Shown: positions 12,431 through 24,426 of the stretch, in pieces | Position numbering within the stretch: the first letter of the stretch is position 1 | How the letters are laid out: each line of letters begins with the position of its first letter | Assembly (NCBI RefSeq): GCF_001411555.2 | Contig: NC_049912.1 | Span: forward strand, 24,623,722-24,687,721 | DNA: 64,000 nucleotides | DNA from: Juglans regia | Taxonomy: Eukaryota; Streptophyta; Magnoliopsida; Fagales; Juglandaceae | Direction: 5' to 3' | Program-made: the position numbers and the translations under genes | The notes under the pieces: generated by a model | Told to the model about the DNA's origin: nothing | Database searches by the model: none | Seen by the model: the letters and a program-made list of their open reading frames with translations, nothing else

Positions 12431-12812
12431 AATTAATTGATCACATATACGTGAGTAATGTTAGGTAGGTAAAATGCACAAACACCGTATAATCGTTTTT
12501 AAAAAAAGTGTAATCCATTATTAAAAATTTATTTATGTAAATTTTATATTTACTTATTTTTTTAAAATGATTATGTGATATTAATTTACCTATTCAATAA
12601 CTATAAATATCATTTTTCATATACAGTTACTACGTTATAATTTACGGAAAGGAAGTGTTATATATTAATTAATTAATTAATTATGAAGTACTAGTCCTAA
12701 ATTAAGGAAAAGGCCGCCGTACATGTCTGTCTCTTAAGTCTTAACCATTTAAAAACAAGCTGACGGTTTTCCAAAATGCGTACAGTTCTAAAAGGAAACA
12801 TTGAAACATTAA

Positions 12813-13004
12813 GGAGACGTTTGGATTTGAAAATGACTTGAGATGACTTGAGATGAGTTGAGATGGATTGTGAATAGTAATGAGATGAGTTGTGAATAGT
12901 AGTGAGATTTGTGAGTTAAAGTTGCTGAATAGTAATGAATAGTAGTGAGATGAGTTGAGATGAGTTGAGATGAGCTGAGATGTCCTACGAATCCAAATGT
13001 GTCC
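12813..13004. mobile_element. Tourist-like MITE, intact ends
   Basis: The 192-bp element begins GGAGACGTTTGGATT and ends AATCCAAATGTGTCC (13 of 15 pair). It is flanked by TAA at 12810-12812 and 13005-13007. The interior is a run of GATGAGTTGA-type repeats. Same family as the copies at 8531, 27179 and 51017. Confidence 0.85.
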
Positions 13005-13364
13005 TAAAGCGATTTATAACCTTAATGTTTTTTTTTTCTAAGTCCAAACGTTATAATATAAATAATAATCAAGAAAAATTATATTCTCATTGCACGCTTA
13101 TTTTAAAAAAATAATAAATATGAGTCTTATATAAAGAAAATTAATTTTTTAACAATAAATCATATTTTTTTTAAAAAGAATATGCACATGCTTATACAGT
13201 ATTATATATATTTAGCATTATTCTATAATATTAATATAAAAGGTCTTTGCGCAGTTTTTTGTACTTGAGATCAGGTACGACGTATGTGCATGATGGATTT
13301 TGCATATATATATATATATAAATTCTGTTATAGGTATCCGTATTCAGGTACCCGTTGCGGATCC
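13005..13364. other. Intergenic, AT-rich
   Basis: AT-rich spacer with a short TA tract near 13302-13321. No gene or clear repeat end. Confidence 0.5.
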
Positions 13365-13390
13365 GCTGACGTGGTATTAGCCACGTCAGC
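13365..13390. repeat. 10-bp perfect inverted repeat containing ACGTG cores
   Basis: GCTGACGTGG at 13365-13374 and CCACGTCAGC at 13381-13390 are perfect complements around TATTAG. Each arm contains TGACGTGG, a core bound by plant bZIP factors in other contexts. No recognised gene starts nearby, so a regulatory role is only a possibility. Confidence 0.6.
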
Positions 13391-13439
13391 TTTATATTAT
13401 ATTAAAAAAAATACAGAAAGGAGAAATGAGCGCCAAAAC

Positions 13440-13650
13440 TATTTTGCACAGAAACCATTTTGCGCGATAGCCGTTCTTCATCGTGGTCCAATTGCGCAGA
13501 AAAGAAAATCACCAGAAACAATTTTCCTTTGAAAAGAGAAGCACCAAAAACCATTTTGCGTTGAAGAAGAAAAGTACCAGAAACCATTTTGTGCAGAAAC
13601 CATTCTGCAGGTTTCGAGTTCTGAAACCATTTTGTTGCGAAAAGAAAAGC
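13440..13650. repeat. Irregular repeats of GAAACCATTTTG
   Basis: The word GAAACCATTTTG, exact or with one or two changes, appears about six times (near 13451, 13516, 13546, 13579, 13597 and 13622), separated by variable purine-rich spacers such as AGAAGAAAAG. Both strands stay open for 80-100 codons here because of the repeat. I recognise no protein. It may be a decayed minisatellite or the end of an unknown element. Confidence 0.55.
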
Positions 13651-15034
13651 GGGTTCGGGTTTGTCGTTCTTCAAGTGAGTGCCGTCGTACCCATGCTCTG
13701 TTTTATGCAAATTTTTTTCTATTTTTCTTGATTTTTCTTCATGGTGTTCCTACTGTCTTCCATGGCCATCTGAGCAAATTTTTTTTCTATTTTATGCATC
13801 TAAGTTTTTTGTTGTGGGTATTATAATGCCTTGCTCTGTTTTAGTGATTCGGTTTATTTGAGAACACCCATCTCGTTTTAGGGCATGCGAAATGTGAAAA
13901 TGAGATCAAGGATTCAAGAGAATGAGAACAACCTATGACTCCCTTCGTGTTTCGTCTGGCAGCACATCGGTGGGCAAGGTTGTTTGAGGAGAAGTTTGTG
14001 GCCACCCATCATAACTTCGTGGGGAAATGGTCTTCGTAGCAAGCTTGGGAAGCTTGGAGGTGTTCACAGTGCGAGGTGAAGATTGGGGTTCTTCATCGGC
14101 TTCCATGGGTGTTTCGGGTTTGTCTTCAAACCTAAGCGGAATCGTTACATGGGTTAATGGTTTGATTTTACACATTTTGACGATGAAACAGACCTAAGAG
14201 CGAAACGATGCATTTGACTTAAGGTGCAAACGCACCGTTTCAATAATGTTGAGTTGGAATCCGGATATGCGGCGTGTCTCCCTTCCCGAGTGCAACTAGA
14301 ATTTTTGTATATATATATATATATATATGTGTGTGTAGAGGATTTTCTTGGAGCACAACCATATTCTTGAGATTTTAACAATATTCCCATATATGCTGAT
14401 TTTAACAAGAAATTTTAACACTTGATATATAGGAATATATTCTTATATTTTTTATAGAAAAATTTGAAAAAAAAAAAATCCTAGGCAGAGAGTACGGATG
14501 GAGCCAGCTACGTACGTACGTACGTATGCAGATAATTTGTACGAAGTATTTACATGAAAAATATTTCCCAAACCTAGCTTTATTTTAATTAACTATATAT
14601 GATCAATATCGTTGCTGGCCGTCGCTGCAATTTTGTGCTTTCATTAATTCGGACTGCAAAAACTTGCAAAAATTAACCTAGCTAGGAAAAACCAAATTCG
14701 AATCGATGAACTTGATGGCCAATATATAATCCTAAATATATAGATATATATATATATATTTATATATTATGATCAGCTGATCAGCACGCGTACGTCTCAT
14801 GGATCGGAAACAAATTTTCAATAATAAGTACCGATCCTTGCCCCATGGATCTATTCCAAATTAATGAATCATCGCAAGGATTTTTATATTTAATTGTTGC
14901 GGATTCAATATATTTCTTTACTTTCAATTAATTGATCTTACACGCTTAACATGTATAAGCACGCAAGTAATTAATTTCAATACTATACGATATTTTTAAT
15001 TGATTTAATGCAATGTTTATATACCCTGTGGTGT
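13651..15034. other. Intergenic, no gene recognised
   Basis: Short frames at 13679-13861 (+) and 13933-14408 (-) match nothing known. A (TA)n tract with a TG tail lies near 14308-14336, and ACGTACGTACGTACG near 14511. The rest is AT-rich spacer. Confidence 0.5.
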
Positions 15035-15615
15035 TAAATCGTATTAACGGGTCGTGTTCGTGTTATGTCAAGACATGTATATTATATTATATGGGTCAAC
15101 CCAAACACGACCCGTTAAACTTATCGTGTCAAAATCTCAAATTCTAACACGACCTATTAACATAATGAGTCGTGTCAAATCAACCCGTTTTGACCCGTTA
15201 GTAAATTCTACGAAATAGGTTAACACGACAAGACCCAACTCGTTTCAACCCGTTTGGATTGAACAAACTCGAAATTAACCAGTTTGACCTAATTAAATTT
15301 AGCATAATTTTATATAAATGTTAAAATCACAATTAATATCTATAAAAAAAATATAAAACTAACTATAAGTCCAAAATTACAATCCAAACAATAAAATTAT
15401 CGAAACTAAAATTTCAACAATTTTACTTTTAGGTATAAGGGTATAATTGTAATTTTAACTTTCTTAACAGGTCAAAATGGGTTGACCCGTTATCAACCCG
15501 TTAAGCAATTTCTTTTCTTAACGACTCAACTCGTTTTAACCCGAACCCGCAGTTAAAACTAAACTCAAACTCATTATTATCGTGTCGTATTCGTGTTAGG
15601 TTAACGTGTAATGTC
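15035..15615. repeat. Repeat block built on CGGGTCGTGTTCGTGTT motifs
   Basis: The left side has AACGGGTCGTGTTCGTGTTA. In the interior, ACACGACCCGTTAAAC, CAACCCGTTTTGACCCGTTA and related words alternate in both orientations. The right side has TCGTGTCGTATTCGTGTTAGG. This dense inverted and direct motif pattern is typical of a non-autonomous DNA transposon. I could not see a target duplication and cannot name the superfamily. Confidence 0.5.
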
Positions 15616-16580
15616 ACATATTTCCACATCTTCCCTGCATGCACGCAAAGCACAAGGCATCTATCCTTCTTTTATTTCCTATCCTTCTCATGATATAATG
15701 TTAGTCAAAACGTTTTCAGGGGTAAAGAGAATTAATTAAACAATATACATGTAACTAGCTAGCTAGAAATATACATGACCACATCAATTATAAATAAAAT
15801 GATAACTGTAATTAATTAAGTTTATCATTTTTCTTTTTTATATATTATCATATTTTGCATTCATTAATTTTATTTTCCCATCATTATGGGTTACCTATCA
15901 AGTACTGTATTATTAATATGAATAATGCTATTGTGCTGCCTTATTTTACCCTCTTACTTTGACCGCTCATGTATTTAATTTTTTTTTTATATATTTATAT
16001 TTTTTTTACTTACTAATTAAGAAAATGACTATTAGTGTATTTGTATTTTTTTTATATTTCTTAAAAATGTTTAAAAATATTAAAAAATATGAATAAGAAA
16101 AATTAAGAAAGAAAATTTTGCTTAGGGTGCACGCCGAGCTAGCTGCCACTGTTGGGAGGCATCCTAGCAGCACTCTATTAATATACAAGCTAATTAAGAA
16201 CACATGCATACTTGTTTTGATATCTTATTTGTCCCATTAAAATTAACTTTATGAAAATGAAGAATATTTTTTTATTTTCAAATGGCGTGCATGTACGCTA
16301 GCTGCATCCATTAATCGAAATAAATAATAATAATAATAATAATAATAATAATTCTAAATCACAATGAAGCTTAAAGCAGGTAGTTTTAAAAATAGAAGAC
16401 TGCTATAGTCACAAAGAGATTACACAAAAGCAATCATACAAACTGACGTGATTTCATATGATCTGTTAGATCTACTTTATAATAAAAGTAACTTTACAAT
16501 CTGACGAACTACGTGAAGCCACATCAATTTGTAGGATTATTTTTGTATAATTCATTTGTGGCTAAAATATTTCTCTTAAA
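15616..16580. other. Intergenic with AT-rich MITE-like stretch and (AAT)n
   Basis: 15930-16160 contains the AT-rich body (ACTTACTAATTAAGAAAATG) also seen near 27770 and 61850, which suggests another small repeat family. A (TAA)n microsatellite lies at 16322-16351. No gene was recognised. Confidence 0.5.
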
Positions 16581-17051
16581 AATGGGAGTAGGGATTGTTT
16601 TTAGAAACGAAGAAGGGGAGATGCTGGCAGCCGTATGTGATCAAAAGGCTAATGTGTTTTAGCCAGACCTGGTAGAATGCATAGCTTTATGGAGAGCTTT
16701 GGAATATTGTTGTGATTTGGGTTTTAATAAAGTCATTTTGGAAGGAGATGCACTGTCAATTGTACAAGCTGTTAACAACAATGAGGAAAACATGGCATGG
16801 TTTGGACATCTTATAGAAGCTATCAAGAGAGTATTCGCAGCCAGAGAACAATGGAAGGTTCAGTTCATACATAGGGAAGGCAACTCTGTGGCACATGCTT
16901 TGGCTAAAACTGCTGTGAAAATGAAAGCTGAGTAAGTGTGGACTGAAAGTGGTCCTGATTTTATTACCAGTTTGTTATCAAAGGACAAGTCATGTAATGG
17001 ATAAGTTTTGATTAATGAAAAGTGAATTTACATTCAAAAAAAAAAAAAAAG
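16581..17051 (+). pseudogene. 5'-truncated LINE 3' end: RNase H domain plus poly(A)
   Basis: The frame from 16581 (one stop at 16660) reads as an RNase H-like domain of the plant LINE/RVT_3 type: GVGIVFRNEEGEMLAA, LVECIALWRALEYC, VILEGDALSIVQAV, VQFIHREGNSVAHALAK. The frame stops at 16933. About 100 bp of 3' tail ends in an A-run at 17036-17051, marking the element's 3' end. It has only the last domain of pol, as expected after truncated reverse transcription. It resembles the element at 3.5-5.2 kb but is a separate insertion. I could not find a confident target duplication. Confidence 0.85.
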
Positions 17052-17223
17052 TTTATAGCTGGTGGCTTTAAAATAAAAATAGAGATTATATATATATATA
17101 TATATATGAGGGTTGTAATTTAGAAATTATCCAAACTATTAAATTTCGGTGCATTAATTGAGCCAGAAGGCTAGCCCCCGGAGTGGGAGAGAGTACATGT
17201 ACCATTCGGATTGAGCTATATCA

Positions 17224-17273
<50 letters not shown>

Positions 17274-20200
17274 CCACCTCTCTAATTCCATGCCCAACTA
17301 TATATATAGACACACACGATTTATAGTACAAGGCTAAGCGCCTCTCAAAATTCGTCTTTCGGCCGCGCGCGTGATCGATGGAGCTAATTTCCTTATAAAC
17401 TAAACGTATATATGTACATTTTGATAACAGATGCGGTGTATATATTTAGCCTAGATTTGGGTGTGGCACGAAATCGTGGATCTTGCCCTTAGTGGCAAAG
17501 GCGGCCTAAGTCACTGGGCCACTAGCTGCATGCATTGCAACCCTAGTACTGTAGAGTACGTACGTATGTGGCTGAGCCTCAGACTTGTAAATTCGAATGT
17601 GGTCCAACTACTGCATGCATGCGCAGAAGCGTGCTCAACTTGCGTCAGTTTTTCATTGTACACCACCACTACTACTGTTGTAGAACTTGTCATGGCCTGG
17701 CTTTAATCTCTTGGTCTTAGATTGTCTCAATTAAAATATGACATAATATTGAGATATACGATTTAGGATGAAAAACTACTATATATAGGATGAAGAGAAT
17801 CGTTATTTATTTATTTATTTTTGTCTTTTCCAGCTTAGTTGATATAAAAGTTTCAGTTGACTCTATGCATGGTTTGTACTTTTGTATAGATAAAAAAAAA
17901 AAAAATAGAGCCTGTTAGATCATCATGCGTTTGTGCTAACATGAATGATGCATGTCAACAATATTGAGCCTCGATCTGGAACACGCGTACTGTAACCAGC
18001 CACTACTTGAGGAGTTTCACAAGGGTTTGGGGCTCACTGCCTGCCCTGCTACAAAAGCTTTTTGGTCCTTGTGTCCACTGGCTGGCAAGTGGCAGGAAGC
18101 ACTTTATTTGAGAGAGAGACAGAGTCCTTGGAAGTATGTGTTCCCTAGCTATGACGCTAGATGGGGTAGATCATTATTAGAAAGGCCGGAGCTAGCAGCT
18201 TGTTTGAAGGATTGCAGAATTCGGAGATAAGTAGCAGTGCCAGCAGCAGCATGGTCCCGTTTTACACTGCTAGCAGTAGTAGTACTACTGCATGCGCCGT
18301 GTTGCTACGAGGAAGCCATAAAAAGGTAATAAAGCATGCAGGCGCTGCTGAACACAACCAGCAGCAGATAATGGTACCGTATCTGTGTTTCATGCAACTT
18401 CATTCTCCATTTATGCACTCTCTCTCTCTCTCTCTCTCTCTCTGTGAATAGTCAACTCAATGGTTTGAAGGTCGGAAGGCTTTCGGTAGAGGATCGGAGG
18501 GGTAAATATTATTGAAGCACGTGCTTCATGTGGCATCACGCCAAGTCAAAACAGAAGACAGGTCGAGCGACTGCATGAAGGGTGCAGGGTGGGTGGGTGA
18601 CTAAATTTTAAACTAATTTAGTTTAAGAAAATCCCATGTATATATATGTTGCAATTCTCCTAGCTTCTTCTCATGGATTGTAGGTTGTCTTTAAACTGAA
18701 AAATTGCTTCATGAAATCTTTGACGGATCTTAGAGCATTGATACTGAAACGTTTTCCAAAATGGCCGGCTTCGGGAGTCTCAACATTAATCGAGAAAACT
18801 ATCTCCGATTGAGATTGGTTGTCAGTTATATTTTAAGATCATCAGCAACACCCAATGCTCCCCTCAAAGGCACTGCATGCAGCATGCGTTGTGTGCTATG
18901 AGGAGGCATGCATGCATCTATATCTATATATGCTTTCGGGCTGGGTGGTAATTGTTAGGTTCTTCACTCCCTCTTGTCCAGATACGATGTTATTAGAATT
19001 ACTTGCATGATTACAAGTTTTTAAATTTCAATGATATGCTACTCTATGATAATTGTTGAAAATTGGAAGTTAAAATCCATTGCCCATAGAATGTTAACAA
19101 TATACATGGGTTAAGAGAATATAGAAAATAGCTTGCTTATGCTCTCTGTAATTTTTTTAAAACAACCATGCATGCATTTTAGGCTATTGGTCTTAAAGTA
19201 ATATGAAATGATTAAACTACTCTAGTAACTTCTTTAAGTGATGAATTTATTCTCATTATCACAAATAGTCATTTTCATTACAAGAAGTGGAGTGTGGAGG
19301 TTGTGTGAATAGTAGGAGGTTGAGTAGATTTTTTGTTGTTATAAATGTTGATTTTTCTTATGGCTAGTGACATAGAACGAACAAAAATTCCGTCCAATTT
19401 ATAAAAATTCCATCTCGTTTTGAGGTATAGCTTATCTAACAATGAGAAAACTAATAAACAAATAGTATTATGCCCTTAAGATTTTTGCATTTACAAATTG
19501 GACATTAACACATGCTAAAGCACGAGAAATGTTTGATGAAAAACCTCAATCAGAATGTATTTTGTATTTACGTTTCTTACATTTCCATTGCTTCCCTTAT
19601 TACAATTGTAAGCACTCAGTCTGTATTTATAGAGTACAATAACCAATCAGAGAACACCAAATATTATTCTGGAATATTCTTTGTCAGAGTTAGTTAGGCC
19701 AATGCAGGTGCATCCGTAGCTGTTGGTTGAGGCAATTTTCCAGAGGACTTGGCATGCACATCATGTGCTAAGGCAGATGCCTCATTAATATATATATATA
19801 TATATTATATATCATGCTTAATAGAATGAAAGTAAGATAGTAATACGTTCATATATATATATATATATATTATATAATAAAAGTTAAAATGGCAAGATTA
19901 CATACGCTGTAAAGTTTCTAACACTAAGGGATTTGTTAGAGATTAAGATTTATTCGTTCGTATAATTTTTCATTTAAAACAATTTCTACAATTTAGAAAA
20001 AAATATAATAAAATAATTCACGCTATTAATTTTATTATCAATCCACACGTTTTTCTTTAATTGGCACCCGGTGTCAGAGATCAATACACACTTTCAAGAT
20101 TGACAGCATTTGTGATGGTACGTTTATCTCACTGAATTATAAAATTGTAGAGGGAGTGCTTGTCTGTCAAGTAGTCCAAATCCATAACTCGGATCTCAGC

Positions 20201-20374
20201 CATCATAACTAACTTCGCCCGTACCGGATCCCGTTTACCGCCCAATATATTCATTCCCTCACAAGGTCTATCACATTTCATTTCTCTCTTTCCCTCTCAC
20301 TTGCACAACACTGACACACACTCCCGAAGACGTTCGGAAATTCCGTTCTAGAGGCTTCCTCCACCGCAGCGAAG
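17052..20374. other. Intergenic upstream of DMC1, no gene recognised
   Basis: Simple repeats: (TA)n at about 17088-17107, (GT)n then (TA)n at 17225-17270, (CT)n at 18418-18443, and TA tracts near 19790 and 19855. Open frames at 17461-17706 (81 codons), 17952-18230 (92) and 18200-18451 (83) lie in a more GC-balanced stretch than their surroundings. They match no family I know and could be non-coding RNA. The last 100-150 bp before 20375 should hold the DMC1 5' UTR and promoter. Confidence 0.45.
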
Positions 20375-23300
20375 ATGATTGCGACTCTTAAGTAAGTCAC
20401 AGAGCCTTAAGACTTCTTCCTCTTTCGTTTCCATTCGATTTCCATTGCATTCAGTCCAGGCCATCAAAAGCGTCATCGTCACATTGATTTGCTGTATCTG
20501 ATGTTTTCTCAGAGCCGAAGATCAGAGCCAATTGCAGCTCGTCGAACGCGAAGCCATCGACGACGAAGAAGATCTGTTCGAAGCGATCGACAAATGTATG
20601 CTCAGCATTATCGGCCTACTTCTGTTTCATTTCGCTTAGGCTCTCTGTTTCTCTGTTTTCCATCTTTATTTGCATTAAGTTCCCGCCATTATCAGATCGA
20701 TTGGCTCTGTTGCGTGTTCATGCTAGGAGTTGAATTTGAATTGGAATTTGCTGTAGTATCGATTGTTTGCTCCTAATCGTTCAGTTTCAATTTCGAATGG
20801 ATTTGCTTTGATTTTGCGAGAGTTCCAGCAGTAAGACAGAACTGTACTTCTTGAATTTCTGTGTCTACTGGAGAAAAAATTGTTCGCACTCTGTTGTGAC
20901 GAAATATGAGTGACTTTCGCCATATTTTAATTGCCACTGTATTTGAATTCTTTAGCGTACTTGAACGAACCTGAGCTCCTATTAGTGTATATCACTCCTT
21001 ACTAGTTTCCATTCACGATCTATGCATTTTCTTCAGTGATTTCTCAGGGAATCAATGCTGGAGACGTGAAGAAGCTTCAAGACGCAGGGATCTACACCTG
21101 CAATGGCTTGATGATGCACACAAAGAAGGTATATAAGTTAATTTAAACCTAGATCAGTGTGAAGGTTTTATTGCGGTTTTGTTGCACTGATCTAGTGATG
21201 TGTCTACAATTTGCAGAACTTGACGGGAATCAAAGGCTTATCTGAGGCGAAGGTCGACAAGATCTGTGAAGCTGCTGAGAAGATTGTGGTTAATGCTCAG
21301 ATTTTCCATAATCTTTGTGATTGTGTTTGGACTTTCATTTTGATTTTAAATGAACATATTGAAGCGTTTCATACGTTAGCTTTGGCTTTGGTGACATTGA
21401 TGTTGCCCTTTTGTTTCTCGTTTCAGAATTTTGGCTATATTACTGGAAGTGACGCTCTCCTCAGAGTAAGTCCGTATTTTTTTCCCGCTATAAGTCTCAC
21501 TTTCAAATAATGTTACGTTCAATTATTTTTAACAAGGATCCCACCTAATCCTCATTTTGATTATAGAGACAGTCGGTGATCCGCATCACAACTGGAAGCC
21601 AAGCCCTTGACGAACTCTTAGGCGGTAATTCTTTGCTTCCGAGATGTGTCAACTTTTTCTGCTCTTGTTATTGTATGAAACAAATGCTTTGCTGTAATTG
21701 AGTTGTGCTTATAATTTGAAAAGGTGGAATTGAAACTCTGGCAATTACGGAAGCGTTTGGGGAATTCCGGTGAGAATATGGCATCTTATTGTTGTTCCTA
21801 GTGGAACTTGAAACTTGAAAGTACTCATTTGCCTTAATAGAACATCTCTATTTGTACGGCTTCTCTTTCAGGTCTGGGAAAACACAGCTTGCACATACTC
21901 TATGCGTTTCTACCCAGGTTCCTTTCTCATCTAGCGTGTATTCTTTGCCGTATTGAAGTCCATGTTAGTGGCATTATCTCAAGCATAAACCAGTAAGCAA
22001 AGGGGCATAACAGCAGACAAATTTGGAAACGACGCTTGCACGCGTCAGTGTTCTGGAAACGACGCTTGCACGCGTCAGTGTTCTGGAAATATTAATCATA
22101 GAGACTCACAGACAACATGTCAAGTACGAGTGCCAAATAAATAAATAAATTATAAAGTTTCGAGTGCAAAATTGAATCCCAAACTCATGACCACAGTGCT
22201 CCCTTAGCTGGTCAATCAAAAGTTGGCTACTGTACAATAATTCTGTTTGGCAGTGGCTTTAAGTTAACATGCACTGATAATAATAATCTTGATGCAATAA
22301 TCTCAAGATATAATGTTAAGCCTCGCTGATTGTGCATCCTGATGATTCGCTGTTAAATGTGGCAGCTTCCTACCAACATGAGAGGAGGGAATGGAAAGGT
22401 CGCCTACATAGATACGGAAGGAACTTTGTATCCATTTTGTTTGACTTTTGTTTTAACATCTGATTGGCATGCTTTGTTCATATTCAATGGGATTAATCTA
22501 ACCAAGAATGTCATAAAAAAGTGCCCGTACAGTTTTAGTTTGTTTTCTTCTCAACTATATTTACTCGCAGCCGACCTGATCGAATTGTATCCATAGCTGA
22601 AAGATTTGGCATGGATCCAGGGGCTGTCCTCGACAATGTAAGCTTCATTTATTCAATATACACGGCCTGTAGAACTAGAAATGCATTTATAGGAGCTAAT
22701 AACGTTATTTCTGTAAATGCATAAGATCATTTATGCTCGTGCATACACGTACGAGCATCAGTACAACCTGCTTCTTGGACTGGCTGCAAAGATGTCTGAA
22801 GAACCATTCAGACTTCTGGTGAGTCTTCTCTGAAAGAACTATTGGATGACACCGTTAGTATGAAGCTTGGAGAGTTGATATCTACATGAATTCGCTGTAT
22901 GTCAGATTGTGGATTCGGTGATTGCCCTCTTTCGAGTTGATTTCACAGGAAGAGGAGAACTTGCAGAGCGCCAGGTTGAACTCCAGAAATTTCTTACGAT
23001 ACCTATAATCATTTGATTTTCTGTCCTTTGGTCCTTTCCCTCTTTAGCGACATAAGCCATTTGTCATTTGCAGCAAAAACTGGCACAGATGCTCTCCCGG
23101 TTGACAAAAATAGCCGAGGAATTTAATGTTGCAGTCTACATGACTAATCAAGGTAGTCCCTAACCACTTTGAGAGATCTTTTGTGTGCTCATTTGTTCTT
23201 AACTAATCTCATCTTGTCAAAGCTAGATGACACACGATGCATCATGCAATCTCAAACAACCTTATCTATTTTCATAAAGTGTGGCCCTACGAGGACTTCA

Positions 23301-23831
23301 GCTTTTTGGTTCACGAGCAACTCAATCTCCATACCCAGCAATGTCGAACCCTTAGCGAGCATTATAAGTTGTGAATCCCAATTAGCATTGTGGCTCAAGA
23401 TAATAATATACTGGAAATTTACTGCTGAACCATATTATTGGATTTTTGGCTGCAGTTATAGCCGACCCAGGTGGTGGAATGTTTATATCAGACCCAAAGA
23501 AACCAGCAGGTGGGCATGTGCTTGCCCACGCGGCCACTATAAGGCTGATGTTCCGGAAAGGCAAAGGAGAACAGCGTGTCTGCAAGGTGTTCGATGCACC
23601 AAATCTACCCGAGGCTGAAGCAATATCCTTCCTACATATTATACTTCTTCCGTTTGATTTTAAATTGCCAGGCTCGTCCTTCCAGAAAACTAACCCTAAA
23701 TTTCTTACCACCGTTCATGTTTTTCAAATCATGCAGAAACCCAATAAAAAATGTCATTGTTGAGAAGTTAATCTTGACCAAAGCACGTATTTCAGATAAC
23801 ACCGGGGGGAATTGCGGATGCGAAGGACTAA
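20375..23831 (+). CDS. DMC1: Meiotic recombinase DMC1, 15 exons
   Basis: RecA/RAD51-family strand-exchange protein that acts on single-stranded DNA in meiotic homologous recombination. Exons: 20375-20391, 20513-20595, 21037-21128, 21217-21288, 21427-21465, 21567-21624, 21724-21769, 21872-21917, 22366-22427, 22571-22637, 22726-22818, 22906-22974, 23074-23152, 23456-23622, 23787-23831. They join in phase to 344 codons plus TAA, the normal plant DMC1 length. The N-terminal helix-hairpin-helix region includes [20 protein letters not shown]. Walker A is GEFRSGKTQ (residues 133-141) and Walker B is [11 protein letters not shown] (from 224). [14 protein letters not shown] and the C-terminal GGIADAKD are family hallmarks and separate it from RAD51. 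All introns are GT-AG except the last, which is AT-AC. The gene is convergent with the downstream minus-strand gene. It looks intact. Confidence 0.95.
22025..22090 (+). repeat. 30-bp tandem duplication in DMC1 intron 8
   Basis: A 30-bp unit starting GGAAACGACGCTTGCACG occurs at 22025-22054 and 22055-22084 without change, followed by the first five bases of a third copy. Each unit contains GACGC and GCGTC as inverted arms around TTGCAC. It lies within the 448-bp intron 8. Confidence 0.9.
23623..23786 (+). other. U12-type AT-AC intron (DMC1 intron 14)
   Basis: The intron begins ATATCCTTCC directly after the EAEA codons of exon 14. It ends in AC at 23785-23786, right before the codons for VFQIT. 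ATATCCTT is the consensus 5' splice site of minor-spliceosome introns. TCTTGAC at 23772-23778 matches the core of the U12 branch site (TTCCTTRAC), with its branch A 9 nt before the 3' splice site. No GT-AG pair restores the conserved C-terminus. Confidence 0.85.
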
Positions 23832-24426
23832 AGCTCAAGGCCTTGCTGTAACTCCGAAGAAGGCAACATTAAGGAGTCTTTACATTTTCCTGATATCTGG
23901 GTACTCTAGTGTAGAGATGTAAAAAATATATGCAGTAACCCGTTGGTTCTGAACCCTAAAAGCAGCATTGAAGTGCTTTAGCTGCCCTGCCCTATCTAGA
24001 CCTATAGAAATATCATAAATCTGTTTAATGTGGAATCTTATTCAAATACAACGGCAGCATAGAAATATACTAGAATTTAGTGCACTTCATTATTTCATAT
24101 CAATCGAGGGAGTCGTGTCTGAACAGGAAACAAAAGAGTGAAACATATCATAATTCAATCTACAACATACCATACTTTGTAATGCCTTCTTATTATTCCA
24201 TAATTTCCATGTTTTAAGCAATATCCAGGCTTAGTTCTGACATCAAACATGTATAGCATCATATAATCATGTATTAGTGCTGAAAGTACTAACACCGCTT
24301 TAAAGTTAAGCACCCATTGAAAATTTGAAACATTGAAGTCATTCAATGTGAGAGAGTAGACAGACCAAAAGCACGGAACACCCTCTACTAACAACAGACT
24401 TGCTGCAAAGGGAAATGATATTCAGA
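23832..24426. other. Convergent 3' region between DMC1 and the YGL/LRDR gene
   Basis: This 595-bp spacer holds the 3' UTRs of two genes transcribed towards each other. Short minus-strand frames (24155-24394) are not supported as genes. Confidence 0.6.

Noticed and set aside
23169..23618. 149-codon plus-strand frame
   Set aside because: It starts in DMC1 intron 13 and crosses exon 14 in the wrong frame.
23446..23763. Frame reading past DMC1 exon 14 as an alternative C-terminus
   Set aside because: The residues after EAEA are unlike any RAD51/DMC1 protein, while the conserved C-terminus is recovered by removing the AT-AC intron.
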